Below the pieces are notes generated by a model. The model had not been told where the DNA came from. It worked only from the letters and a program-made list of their open reading frames with translations, and made no database searches. This document shows, one piece after another, positions 37,550 through 45,329 of a stretch of DNA of 64,000 nt (position 1 is the first letter of the stretch; every line of letters starts with the position of its first letter). Origin of the DNA: Bacteroides sp. (GTDB lineage: Bacteria; Bacteroidota; Bacteroidia; Bacteroidales; Muribaculaceae); NCBI GenBank assembly GCA_014802015.1, contig JAAVDB010000002.1, forward strand, positions 54,098-118,097, written 5' to 3'. The translations under genes were made by a program, and so were the position numbers.

Positions 37550-38245
37550 ATGGATAACGACAATAACGACAGCAACGACATATTCGGTGGTCTCACCCCC
37601 GGTGGCGGCGACCGCTCCGCCCGAGTGCGCCTCAGAGTGCTTGGCATCTCGTACAGCCAGATTCAGAACGGAGCGTATGCCCTGATTCTCGCTCAGGTCG
37701 GTGGGCCGTTCCGCATCCCCGTGGTCATCGGCGCCGCCGAGGCTCAGGCCATCGCGCTCAAGATGGAGGGCATCGTGCCCCCACGCCCTATGACACACGA
37801 TCTGTTCACGGGACTCGGACATGCCTTCGGCATAGAGCTGACCGAGGTGTTCATCTATCAGTTTGAGGACGGTGTGTTCTACTCCGAACTGACATTTACC
37901 GACGGTGAGCGCACCGTCACGCTCGACTCGCGCACATCCGATGCCGTGGCTATAGCCATGCGTACGGGGGCACCGATCTATACCACGCCCGAGATTCTTG
38001 CAGAGACAGGTTTTGAACTCGAAGAGCTCGACCCCGAGACCTACGCCGACAGCGAGACAGCCCTCAACAGCGATACATCAGGATCGGATGCCGAGCCTGA
38101 GACCGTCCGCACACCCAAACTTGAAAATTATACCGTCGAGGAGCTGAAGAAGACCCTCGCCAAACTCATAGATAACGAGGAGTATGAAGAGGCCGCACGA
38201 GTGGCCGAGATCATACGCCGCAAGGAGGGTGGGGCCGAGAGCTGA
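37550..38245 (+). CDS. Bifunctional nuclease (BFN/DUF151) domain protein with C-terminal UVR motif
   Basis: A 231-residue cytoplasmic protein. Residues about 20-145 contain the BFN/DUF151 domain (VLGISYSQIQNGAYALILAQ..., RPMTHDLFTGLGHAFGI, DSRTSDAVAIAMR). After an acidic, Ser/Thr-rich linker, residues about 190-225 form a UvrB/UvrC-type helical motif (YTVEELKKTLAKLIDNEEYE). The combination suggests nucleic-acid or repair-complex interaction. The biochemical role in Bacteroidetes is not established. It follows mnmA by 27 nt. Confidence 0.85.
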   Translation: MDNDNNDSNDIFGGLTPGGGDRSARVRLRVLGISYSQIQNGAYALILAQVGGPFRIPVVIGAAEAQAIALKMEGIVPPRPMTHDLFTGLGHAFGIELTEVFIYQFEDGVFYSELTFTDGERTVTLDSRTSDAVAIAMRTGAPIYTTPEILAETGFELEELDPETYADSETALNSDTSGSDAEPETVRTPKLENYTVEELKKTLAKLIDNEEYEEAARVAEIIRRKEGGAES

Positions 38246-38293
38246 CCGAAGATACCTTAACGTTTCATCAGAATATAATCAGATTCATCACTT

Positions 38294-39616
38294 ATGACCG
38301 GAACCCGATCACTACAGGCGCGACTGGCGGCACTCTCCTTTCTTGAGTTTGCCGTGTGGGGAGCCTACCTCATCTCACTCGGTAATTATCTCGGCTCGGT
38401 AGGTCTGGCCACACACATAGGATGGTTCTATGCCATTCAGGGAGTCGTGTCGCTGTTCATGCCCGCCATCGTCGGCATTATCGCCGACCGCTGGATACAG
38501 GCCCAGCGCATGCTCAGCCTGAGTCATCTCCTCGCCGGCCTCTTCATGGGTGCGGCTGGAGTGTATGCGCTCACTGCGTCACAGGTCGAGTTCGGACCGC
38601 TCTTTACGCTCTACACACTGTCGGTAGCATTCTTCATGCCTACGATCGGACTCAATAATGCCGTGGCATTCAACGCTCTGAGCGGGGCGGGACTTGACAC
38701 GATAACCAATTTCCCGCCGATAAGGGTGTTCGGCACCGTGGGCTTTATCTGCTCGATGCTGTTCGTCAACTTCACACAGTTTCAGACCAATCCCTATCAG
38801 CTCATCACCTCGGCCGTGCTCAGTTTCTGCCTCGCGGCATACGCGCTGACCATGCCTAAGTGTCCGACCAACCGCACGTCGTCCGGCTCGCTTGCCGACT
38901 CGCTCGGCCTCAAGGCTTTCAGTCTGTTCAAGGTCAGGAGGATGGCGATCTTCTTCCTGTTCAGCATGTGTCTCGGCGTCTCGTTGCAGATCACTAACAG
39001 TTACGGCAACATCTTCATCACCTCGTTTGCCGATATAGCCACATGCGCCGACACATGGGGCGCGCGCAACGCCAATGCCCTCATCTCGCTGTCGCAGATG
39101 AGCGAGACCCTGTGTATACTCCTCATTCCGTTCTGCCTCAAGCGTTTCGGCATCAAGGGAGTAATGCTTATGTCAATGCTGGCATGGGTGCTCAGATTCG
39201 GATTCTTCGGATTGGGCGACACCGGCGGCGGACTGTGGTTGCTCGTACTCTCATGCATCGTTTACGGAGTGGCGTTTGACTTCTTCAACGTGTCGGGCGG
39301 ACTGTACGTCGACCAGCAGACCTCCAAAGAGATGCGGTCGAGCGCGCAGGGACTCTTTATGATAATGACCAACGGCATCGGAGCCACGGTCGGTACACTC
39401 GCCGCTCAGGCCATCGTCAATCATTTTGTATTCTCGCAGACCACACCCGAGGCACAGCATGCCGGATGGACTACGTCCTGGTACATATTCGCAGGTTATT
39501 CGCTCGTCATAGCGATACTGTTCGTATTCCTGTTCAAGGACACGCATACGCCTACCAACGAGGAGGAGCGCCGTCTCATCGAGGAGGCCGAGAGTCTGCC
39601 CGAAGAGTCGATCTAA
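38294..39616 (+). CDS. Nucleoside:H+ symporter-like MFS permease
   Basis: A 440-residue membrane protein with 12 predicted helices. The opening LSFLEFAVWGAYLISLGNYL and the FNALS/NFPPIRVFGTVGFI segment (about 120-150) match the NupG/XapB nucleoside symporter family common in Bacteroidetes. It would import nucleosides with protons. It lies between the BFN gene and rsmE with short gaps on both sides. The exact nucleoside cannot be assigned. Confidence 0.84.
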   Translation: MTGTRSLQARLAALSFLEFAVWGAYLISLGNYLGSVGLATHIGWFYAIQGVVSLFMPAIVGIIADRWIQAQRMLSLSHLLAGLFMGAAGVYALTASQVEFGPLFTLYTLSVAFFMPTIGLNNAVAFNALSGAGLDTITNFPPIRVFGTVGFICSMLFVNFTQFQTNPYQLITSAVLSFCLAAYALTMPKCPTNRTSSGSLADSLGLKAFSLFKVRRMAIFFLFSMCLGVSLQITNSYGNIFITSFADIATCADTWGARNANALISLSQMSETLCILLIPFCLKRFGIKGVMLMSMLAWVLRFGFFGLGDTGGGLWLLVLSCIVYGVAFDFFNVSGGLYVDQQTSKEMRSSAQGLFMIMTNGIGATVGTLAAQAIVNHFVFSQTTPEAQHAGWTTSWYIFAGYSLVIAILFVFLFKDTHTPTNEEERRLIEEAESLPEESI

Positions 39617-39631
39617 CCAAGCACGCCGGAC

Positions 39632-40342
39632 ATGATACAGTTTTATGCCCCTGACATAGCCGAGACCCTCACGCTCCCCGAGAGTGATTCGCGTCATGCC
39701 GTCAAGGTGCTCCGCATGGCCGAGGGTGATACCATTCAGGTCATTGACGGACGCGGACATGTCTACACATGCCGTTTGGCCGATGCGCACCACAAGCATG
39801 CCGGAGTGGAGATAATCACCGGTCAGGATCACCCCCTGCCGTGGAGTCAGCAGCTGACGGTGGCTGTGGCTCCGACCAAACACATGGACCGCATGGAGTG
39901 GCTGGTCGAGAAGATGACCGAGATCGGTGTCAACCGCATCGTGCCGATACTGTGTGACCGTAGCGAACGTCGCGAACTTAAAACGGAGCGTCTTGAGAAG
40001 ATTGCCGTATCGGCCATGAAACAGTCGCTGAAGGCGTGGCTCCCCGTCATAGACCCGCTCACACCTCTGCGTCAGGCTGTAGGCATAATGCCCGGGGCAC
40101 AACGCTATGTGGGATATTGCGACGATGCGGTCGAGCGCCGTGATCTGGCCCGTAGCTACCAACCTCAGCGCGACACGATGATATTCATCGGCCCTGAGGG
40201 GGATTTCTCGCCCGCCGAGGTGGAGATGCTGCTCGGCAACGGAGTGGTGCCCGTGACGTTCGGCGAAAACCGCCTGCGCACCGAGACCGCCGCACTCTAC
40301 GCCCTGACGGCGTGTCATGTCCTTGACAGCGCAATGAAATAG
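39632..40342 (+). CDS. rsmE: 16S rRNA (uracil1498-N3)-methyltransferase
   Basis: A SPOUT-fold methyltransferase of 236 residues that modifies U1498 of 16S rRNA. An N-terminal PUA-like domain (about 1-70: SDSRHAVKVLRMAEGDTIQVIDGRG) is followed by the knot domain, with KHMDRMEWLVEKMTEIGV, RSERRELKTERLEKIAVSAMKQS, IGPEGDFSPAE, and the C-terminal AdoMet loop FGENRLRTETAALYAL. It starts 15 nt after the permease gene. Confidence 0.94.
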   Translation: MIQFYAPDIAETLTLPESDSRHAVKVLRMAEGDTIQVIDGRGHVYTCRLADAHHKHAGVEIITGQDHPLPWSQQLTVAVAPTKHMDRMEWLVEKMTEIGVNRIVPILCDRSERRELKTERLEKIAVSAMKQSLKAWLPVIDPLTPLRQAVGIMPGAQRYVGYCDDAVERRDLARSYQPQRDTMIFIGPEGDFSPAEVEMLLGNGVVPVTFGENRLRTETAALYALTACHVLDSAMK

Positions 40343-40373
40343 AATTACTAATTACTACAAATAGAGACCAACT

Positions 40374-41183
40374 GTGTTTTCATTCAAAGAATACTCATCA
40401 CAGCCTCAGTTTTTCCTCCTGGCAGGCCCTTGTGTTATCGAGGGTGAGGAGATGGCTATGGATATCGCCGAGCAGTGTGTCAAGATCACTTCCGAGCTGG
40501 GCATACCTTATATATTCAAAGGTTCGTACCGTAAGGCCAACCGTTCGCGCATCGATTCGTTCACAGGTATAGGTGACGAAAAGGCCCTGCGCATTCTCGC
40601 AAAGGTGCGTGAGACGTTCGGAGTGCCTGTGGTGACCGACATCCATACGGCCGAAGAGGCTGCTATGGCTGCCGAGTATGTCGACGTGTTGCAGATACCC
40701 GCATTCCTGTGTCGTCAGACCGATCTACTCGTGGCCGCTGCCGTGACCGGTAAGGCCGTGAATATCAAGAAGGGGCAGTTTCTGTCGCCCGAGGCGATGC
40801 GTTTCGCATTGCAGAAAGTGCGTGACGCGGGCAATGACAACGTGGCTCTGACCGAGCGTGGAGTGTCATTCGGCTATCAGGACCTGATGGTGGATTACCG
40901 CGGTATACCCGAGATGCAGAAATTCGGCGCACCCGTCATCCTCGATGTGACACACTCGCTCCAGCAGCCCAACCAGTCGGCCGGAGTGACCGGCGGCCGT
41001 CCCGATCTGATCGACACCATAGCACGTGCCGGCATCGCTGTGGGAGTCGACGGCATATTCCTTGAGACACACCGTGATCCCTCGGTGGCCAAGAGCGACG
41101 GAGCCAACATGCTGCCGCTCGCAGAGCTTCCCGCACTCCTGCGCCGCCTCTCCGCCATACGTGAGGTCATCGACCGCTTCTGA
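40374..41183 (+). CDS. kdsA: 3-deoxy-8-phosphooctulonate (KDO8P) synthase
   Basis: Condenses arabinose 5-phosphate with phosphoenolpyruvate, the committed step to KDO for lipopolysaccharide. The protein has 269 residues: LLAGPCVIEGEE near the N-terminus, FKGSYRKANRSRIDSFTGIG, NIKKGQFLSPEAM, and GVDGIFLETHRDPS. The start is GTG at 40374; no ATG precedes residue 25 or so, and the family N-terminus fits this start. Its role in LPS matches the lptE and MsbA-type genes elsewhere in the window. Confidence 0.95.
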   Translation: MFSFKEYSSQPQFFLLAGPCVIEGEEMAMDIAEQCVKITSELGIPYIFKGSYRKANRSRIDSFTGIGDEKALRILAKVRETFGVPVVTDIHTAEEAAMAAEYVDVLQIPAFLCRQTDLLVAAAVTGKAVNIKKGQFLSPEAMRFALQKVRDAGNDNVALTERGVSFGYQDLMVDYRGIPEMQKFGAPVILDVTHSLQQPNQSAGVTGGRPDLIDTIARAGIAVGVDGIFLETHRDPSVAKSDGANMLPLAELPALLRRLSAIREVIDRF

Positions 41184-41224
41184 ACAACGCGTTACCCCAT
41201 CATCACAAGTATCAATTTTAAGAC

Positions 41225-42823
41225 ATGAATATAAAATCCATCACATTAAGCCTGGCGCTCGCCGTGAGCGCGGCATTCGGCGCCTCGGCCCAGACCAGTT
41301 ATGACGACCCGATGTCTCAGGCTCTTATGAAAGCTTTTGACGAACTTCTTGAGGAGGATCCGCGTGATCCCGATACACTCGTGCGCCGTGCGGAACTATA
41401 TTATGCCCATCAGGATTATATCAAAGCCCTCGATGACGTGAACACGGCCATGAAATATTACGAACCCGGTGATGAGGAGGCCCGCTACCCGGCATATCAG
41501 GTCCGCGCTAAGATATACCAGCGTCAGAAGAAATATTCCGATGCGCTTGCCGACCTCAATCAGGTGCTGACCATGTCACCGCAGGATTACGGCACCATCT
41601 ATCAGCGTGCTCAGGTGCTGTATGAACTCGGCCGCTATCAGGAGGCCAATGCCGACTATAATCTGATGCTTCGTCTCAATCCCCGCAGCCAGGATGCTCT
41701 GCTCGGACTCGCACGTGTGGCCGTCAAGCAGAACAATCTCGGTACGGCCAATGACATCGCCGACCGTGCCGTGTCCATCACGCCCAACCGCAGCGAGATC
41801 TACATAGGCCGTGCATCAGTGCGTCATCTGATGGGTAACGAGGCCGGAGCGGTTGAGGATTACATCACCGCTATCTCTACCGACAACTACAGCACAGGTA
41901 CGGCGCTGCGTCATCTTGTCGACCTGTCGCGTTCGGATTATCCCACCGTCATGGCCGGTCTGTCAGCGGCGATAAGCAAGGCTCCGCGTAACGGTATGTT
42001 CTACTTCATCCGGGCGATGATCGCTCAGGGTCACTGCAATTATCTGGCCGCTATCGCCGATTATGACAAGATCATCAACGAGAACCTTGATTCTTACCCG
42101 GGACTTAACGGCGCGCTGGCCGAGTGTTATTATTATCTCGGCCGTTATGACCGTGCTCTGCTCAATGCCGACTATGCCATCAGCGCAACTGACGACAATG
42201 AGTTTTACTATGTAATCAAGTCGCGTATACTCCGTGCTACGGGTGACAGTGAGGGTGCGCTGTCAGCGGCCGACAAGGCGCTTGACAAGTCACCAGAGGA
42301 TATCGAGGCGCTCGTTGCCAAGGCTCTCGCTCAGGTTGACCTCGGTCAGCTGGCCGATGCATCGGTCGCACTCAGCGAGGCCGCTATGGTCAATCCCGAG
42401 AATCCTGAGTTGCAGATACTCCGCGGATGGGTGCTCGGCGATTACCGTAAGCAGCAGGCCAACGCCGAACGTGCCTACGAGATGGTGCTCGATATGGATT
42501 TCGATTTTGACAACGTACGTTCGTTCAGAGGTTTTGCTCTGCTTGCCCTCGATCGTAAGGAACAGGCCGACAACTGGATGCAGCGTGTGCTCGATACTGC
42601 GGACGATTATGACGGAGCGGTAAACTATTACGCCACATGTTATTATTCACAGGCCGGTATGCCTGAGCGCGCATTGAAATGTATGGAGGTGTCGCTCGAA
42701 AAGGGTTACGCCAATTACCACAACTGGACCAAAGCGGCCGAGGCCAATATCAATTGCGCCCCTCTGCGCGACGACGCACGCTTCAAGGCTCTGCTTGAGA
42801 AGTACGCTCACCTGTTCAAGTAA
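41225..42823 (+). CDS. Exported tetratricopeptide-repeat protein
   Basis: A 532-residue protein with a signal peptide (cleavage after AFGASA, about residue 22). Nearly the whole remainder is TPR hairpins, for example YAHQDYIKALDDVNTAMKYY, ADLNQVLTMSPQDYGTIYQRA, YYYLGRYDRALLNADYAI and LRATGDSEGALSAADKALD. No catalytic domain is seen. It is likely a periplasmic or outer-membrane-associated scaffold. The gene closes the long plus-strand run, with a strong terminator at 42841. Confidence 0.85.
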   Translation: MNIKSITLSLALAVSAAFGASAQTSYDDPMSQALMKAFDELLEEDPRDPDTLVRRAELYYAHQDYIKALDDVNTAMKYYEPGDEEARYPAYQVRAKIYQRQKKYSDALADLNQVLTMSPQDYGTIYQRAQVLYELGRYQEANADYNLMLRLNPRSQDALLGLARVAVKQNNLGTANDIADRAVSITPNRSEIYIGRASVRHLMGNEAGAVEDYITAISTDNYSTGTALRHLVDLSRSDYPTVMAGLSAAISKAPRNGMFYFIRAMIAQGHCNYLAAIADYDKIINENLDSYPGLNGALAECYYYLGRYDRALLNADYAISATDDNEFYYVIKSRILRATGDSEGALSAADKALDKSPEDIEALVAKALAQVDLGQLADASVALSEAAMVNPENPELQILRGWVLGDYRKQQANAERAYEMVLDMDFDFDNVRSFRGFALLALDRKEQADNWMQRVLDTADDYDGAVNYYATCYYSQAGMPERALKCMEVSLEKGYANYHNWTKAAEANINCAPLRDDARFKALLEKYAHLFK

Positions 42824-42840
42824 AGTATAGAATCAACATA

Positions 42841-42901
42841 ACGACACTCCGGATCGCTCTCCCTGATGGGGGCGATGATCCGGAGTGTCGTCTGTTATTT
42901 A
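42841..42901. terminator. Terminator between the TPR gene and the beta-helix hydrolase gene
   Basis: A 15-bp perfect stem: ACGACACTCCGGATC (42841-42855) with its complement at 42877-42891 and a 21-nt loop. A T-rich stretch follows on the plus strand. It probably stops transcription from both sides. Confidence 0.85.
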
Positions 42902-42913
42902 TATCCTATTGTG

Positions 42914-45241
42914 TCAGGGGAGAGTGACAGTGGTCTCGTGCTGGTTGCGGAATAATGTGAGGCGCAACGGGCGTGATGATGATCGTACTGCCTGAAAGAA
43001 ATCGTCAAGATTATCGACATTCATGTCGCCCGCACCAATAATCACATCGTTGGCCCGCAGTGGGACATTGATTGCATTTGTGCCGTCGGTCATGCCCACT
43101 ACGTATACGCCGCGTATCGAACTCATGCCCGTGGCCGACTGTTCGCCGGGTGTCGACAGATTCTTGAGTCTCCAGTCACTCCATTCGACTACGGGTGACT
43201 CCTCAATGATCCTGACCGATTGCACCTCGGGCATGACAGGTACTGCCGCCATGCGTCTGAGCCGGTCGGAGACGACTCCGAAGCTGTTCATGTCGAAATT
43301 CTGAAATCCCTGCCGGAACACGTCGATGGCGCTGTTGCAGATCCTGAAGTCGCCCGATGCCGGATCGACAAAACATACTTTTGTTACGATCGAATGGCTG
43401 TCGGTGCCGTTGTCGCGGGCGAAGTGATAGGCTATGCTGTCGGTGAAGATGTTATAATCCACCTCATTGCCCCAGCGGTTGATCATAGTCGGCGCGTAGT
43501 GCCGCATCACGATGTTGCGGGTAAATGAGTCGCCGCTGTCATCAAACCACACATGGGGGTGAAAGGTGTTGTTGATCATTATGTTATTCTCGACACGACG
43601 ATAGAAACCCTCGCGTAGCTTGATGCCTCCGTTGAGACATAGGTTATTATAGATGTGATAGTTGGATGATCCGTCATCAAGGTCTATATCCCATCCGCGG
43701 TCGCACCTGAAACGGTTGTCATGAATCACCACCGGTTCGATCACGTCGGCCAGGATGAGTCCGGGAGCGGTGCGTGCGATCGAATCCATCACCTGACGGT
43801 CGGGATGCCAGAACCTGTCACGTCCCCAAGAGTTGAACGATCCATGGTCGCCGGTCTCTTTAACGGTGTCAAACACGTCATTGTATTCGATTATGTGTCC
43901 GCCCCATGTGCCTTCGCTTACGTTGATGCCGGCACGCGGTGTGTCATAGATGCTGTTGTGGCTGACCGTTATGTTTCGGCACATCGACAGTTCGACACCC
44001 GTGACCTGCTTTTCGTACATGCCGATGTCGTGAATGAGGTTGTCATAGACCAGACAGCCGGCAGGGTAGTCGTCGGTCTTAGGTCCATGCAAAGTGTCAA
44101 TGCTGCCAAAGGGGACATACTCGTGGTATTCAAACGATGGAGAGCGTACGGCATCGGTATTGCCAACGAAACATATTGCGCTGGCTCCGATACGGGTGAT
44201 ATGTGACGATCTTACCTCGGAATTTCTGTTGAAGCCCGAGACAAAGATGGCGTTGCCTCCGAGGTTGTGCATATAACAGTTGTCTATCACGCAATTCTCG
44301 GTGTCTTCAAGCAGGATGGAGCCGCCGCGATAGACCGTCCAGTCCGAGCGCAGAAGTGGCTCGTATTCCTCCATGAAAGTCCGCGCCGTCTGTGTGAGTT
44401 CCAATCCTTTCACCCTCACATTGTCACATCCGTTCATCTCGATGAGGTGTTTGAGCTGCGGAGCCTCGATGGTTGCCGATGCAAGGTCTTCGCCAGGCAT
44501 AGGATAGTAATAGAGTATAGACTTCGTACTGTCATAATACCATTCTCCGGGCGCGTCCAGCTCCTCGAATATGTTCTCGACCATACGGTTGTCGTCACTC
44601 AGTCCGTCACGACGGTTGTTCTGCCAACCGCCTTCGAGAATTAGATTGCCGCTTTTGTCTTTACCTTTTATCCGGTAATGGAAGTCGCCCCAGTCGCTCA
44701 CGTGCATGGCATGTAGAAAGCCTCCTTCGGGATTTTTCCACTTCTTGACCCGCTGACGAGATGTGGCGTCGGCCGAAGTGCCGTTAAAGCGTACGGCCGT
44801 GGGGTCATAATCGGGATACCTGGCCATGTGACGTATTTTGCCGTTTACCAGCAGCATATCTATGTCAGGTCCTGCTTTGATCTCGGACTGCATTATATTG
44901 TCGCGGTAAGGTTTCCAGTCGCAATGCAGTAACACGCTGCCCTTCAGGACAGGCGACTCTCCGGGATAACCGGCGATGGTCAGAGATTTATCTTTGTTGC
45001 TGTCCGCTCCTGTGATCCGTAGTGGTGAATCAAGGCGATATTCACCGTCGCGAAGATATATCACAACATCGCCTGTAACCCGGCTCCGGGCCTTGTGCAT
45101 AGCGGAGTCAATTGACCTGAGGGGATGACTCTCATCCCCGCTGTTCAGATCATCCCCGGCCGGATCGACGAATATCATGGTCTGAGCTCCTAAGCTCGAT
45201 GCACATGCCATAATATATCCCAATAACCCAATAAGTTTCAT
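42914..45241 (-). CDS. Secreted right-handed beta-helix hydrolase (GH141-like) with C-terminal PDZ domain
   Basis: A 775-residue exported protein with signal peptide MKLIGLLGYIMACASSLGAQ. Residues about 22-110 open with the usual FVDPAGDDLNSGDESHPLRSI of parallel beta-helix glycosidases and lyases. The helix repeats run to about residue 620 (for example CVIDNCYMHNLGGNAIFVSG, NITVSHNSIYDTPRAGINVSEG, HIYNNLCLNGGIKLREG). Residues 711-775 match a PDZ domain (GVYVVGMTDGTNAI..., LRANDVIIGAGDM, LTLFRNQ). The general text resembles GH141-type enzymes of rhamnogalacturonan breakdown. The family number is tentative, but the fold is secure. It is divergent from the GH106 gene. Confidence 0.82.
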   Translation of the reverse strand: MKLIGLLGYIMACASSLGAQTMIFVDPAGDDLNSGDESHPLRSIDSAMHKARSRVTGDVVIYLRDGEYRLDSPLRITGADSNKDKSLTIAGYPGESPVLKGSVLLHCDWKPYRDNIMQSEIKAGPDIDMLLVNGKIRHMARYPDYDPTAVRFNGTSADATSRQRVKKWKNPEGGFLHAMHVSDWGDFHYRIKGKDKSGNLILEGGWQNNRRDGLSDDNRMVENIFEELDAPGEWYYDSTKSILYYYPMPGEDLASATIEAPQLKHLIEMNGCDNVRVKGLELTQTARTFMEEYEPLLRSDWTVYRGGSILLEDTENCVIDNCYMHNLGGNAIFVSGFNRNSEVRSSHITRIGASAICFVGNTDAVRSPSFEYHEYVPFGSIDTLHGPKTDDYPAGCLVYDNLIHDIGMYEKQVTGVELSMCRNITVSHNSIYDTPRAGINVSEGTWGGHIIEYNDVFDTVKETGDHGSFNSWGRDRFWHPDRQVMDSIARTAPGLILADVIEPVVIHDNRFRCDRGWDIDLDDGSSNYHIYNNLCLNGGIKLREGFYRRVENNIMINNTFHPHVWFDDSGDSFTRNIVMRHYAPTMINRWGNEVDYNIFTDSIAYHFARDNGTDSHSIVTKVCFVDPASGDFRICNSAIDVFRQGFQNFDMNSFGVVSDRLRRMAAVPVMPEVQSVRIIEESPVVEWSDWRLKNLSTPGEQSATGMSSIRGVYVVGMTDGTNAINVPLRANDVIIGAGDMNVDNLDDFFQAVRSSSRPLRLTLFRNQHETTVTLP

Positions 45242-45262
45242 AAAAATATAATTATTTTGTCC

Positions 45263-45288
45263 AATATCTATAAAAAATATCTATAAAA
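45263..45288. repeat. 13-bp tandem direct repeat between divergent hydrolase genes
   Basis: AATATCTATAAAA occurs twice with no gap (45263-45275 and 45276-45288), in the 88-bp region between the two divergent starts. Possible paired operator half-sites; no clear TAnnTTTG box is present in this interval. Confidence 0.6.
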
Positions 45289-45329
45289 TAGGTAATTTAG
45301 TCGTGCCTAATTACCCAAGTATCATCCTC

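Noticed and set aside
39251..40318. A 355-residue open frame on the minus strand
   Set aside because: It lies antisense to the nucleoside permease and rsmE, both clear coding sequences, and its translation resembles no family. Such shadows are common at this GC content.
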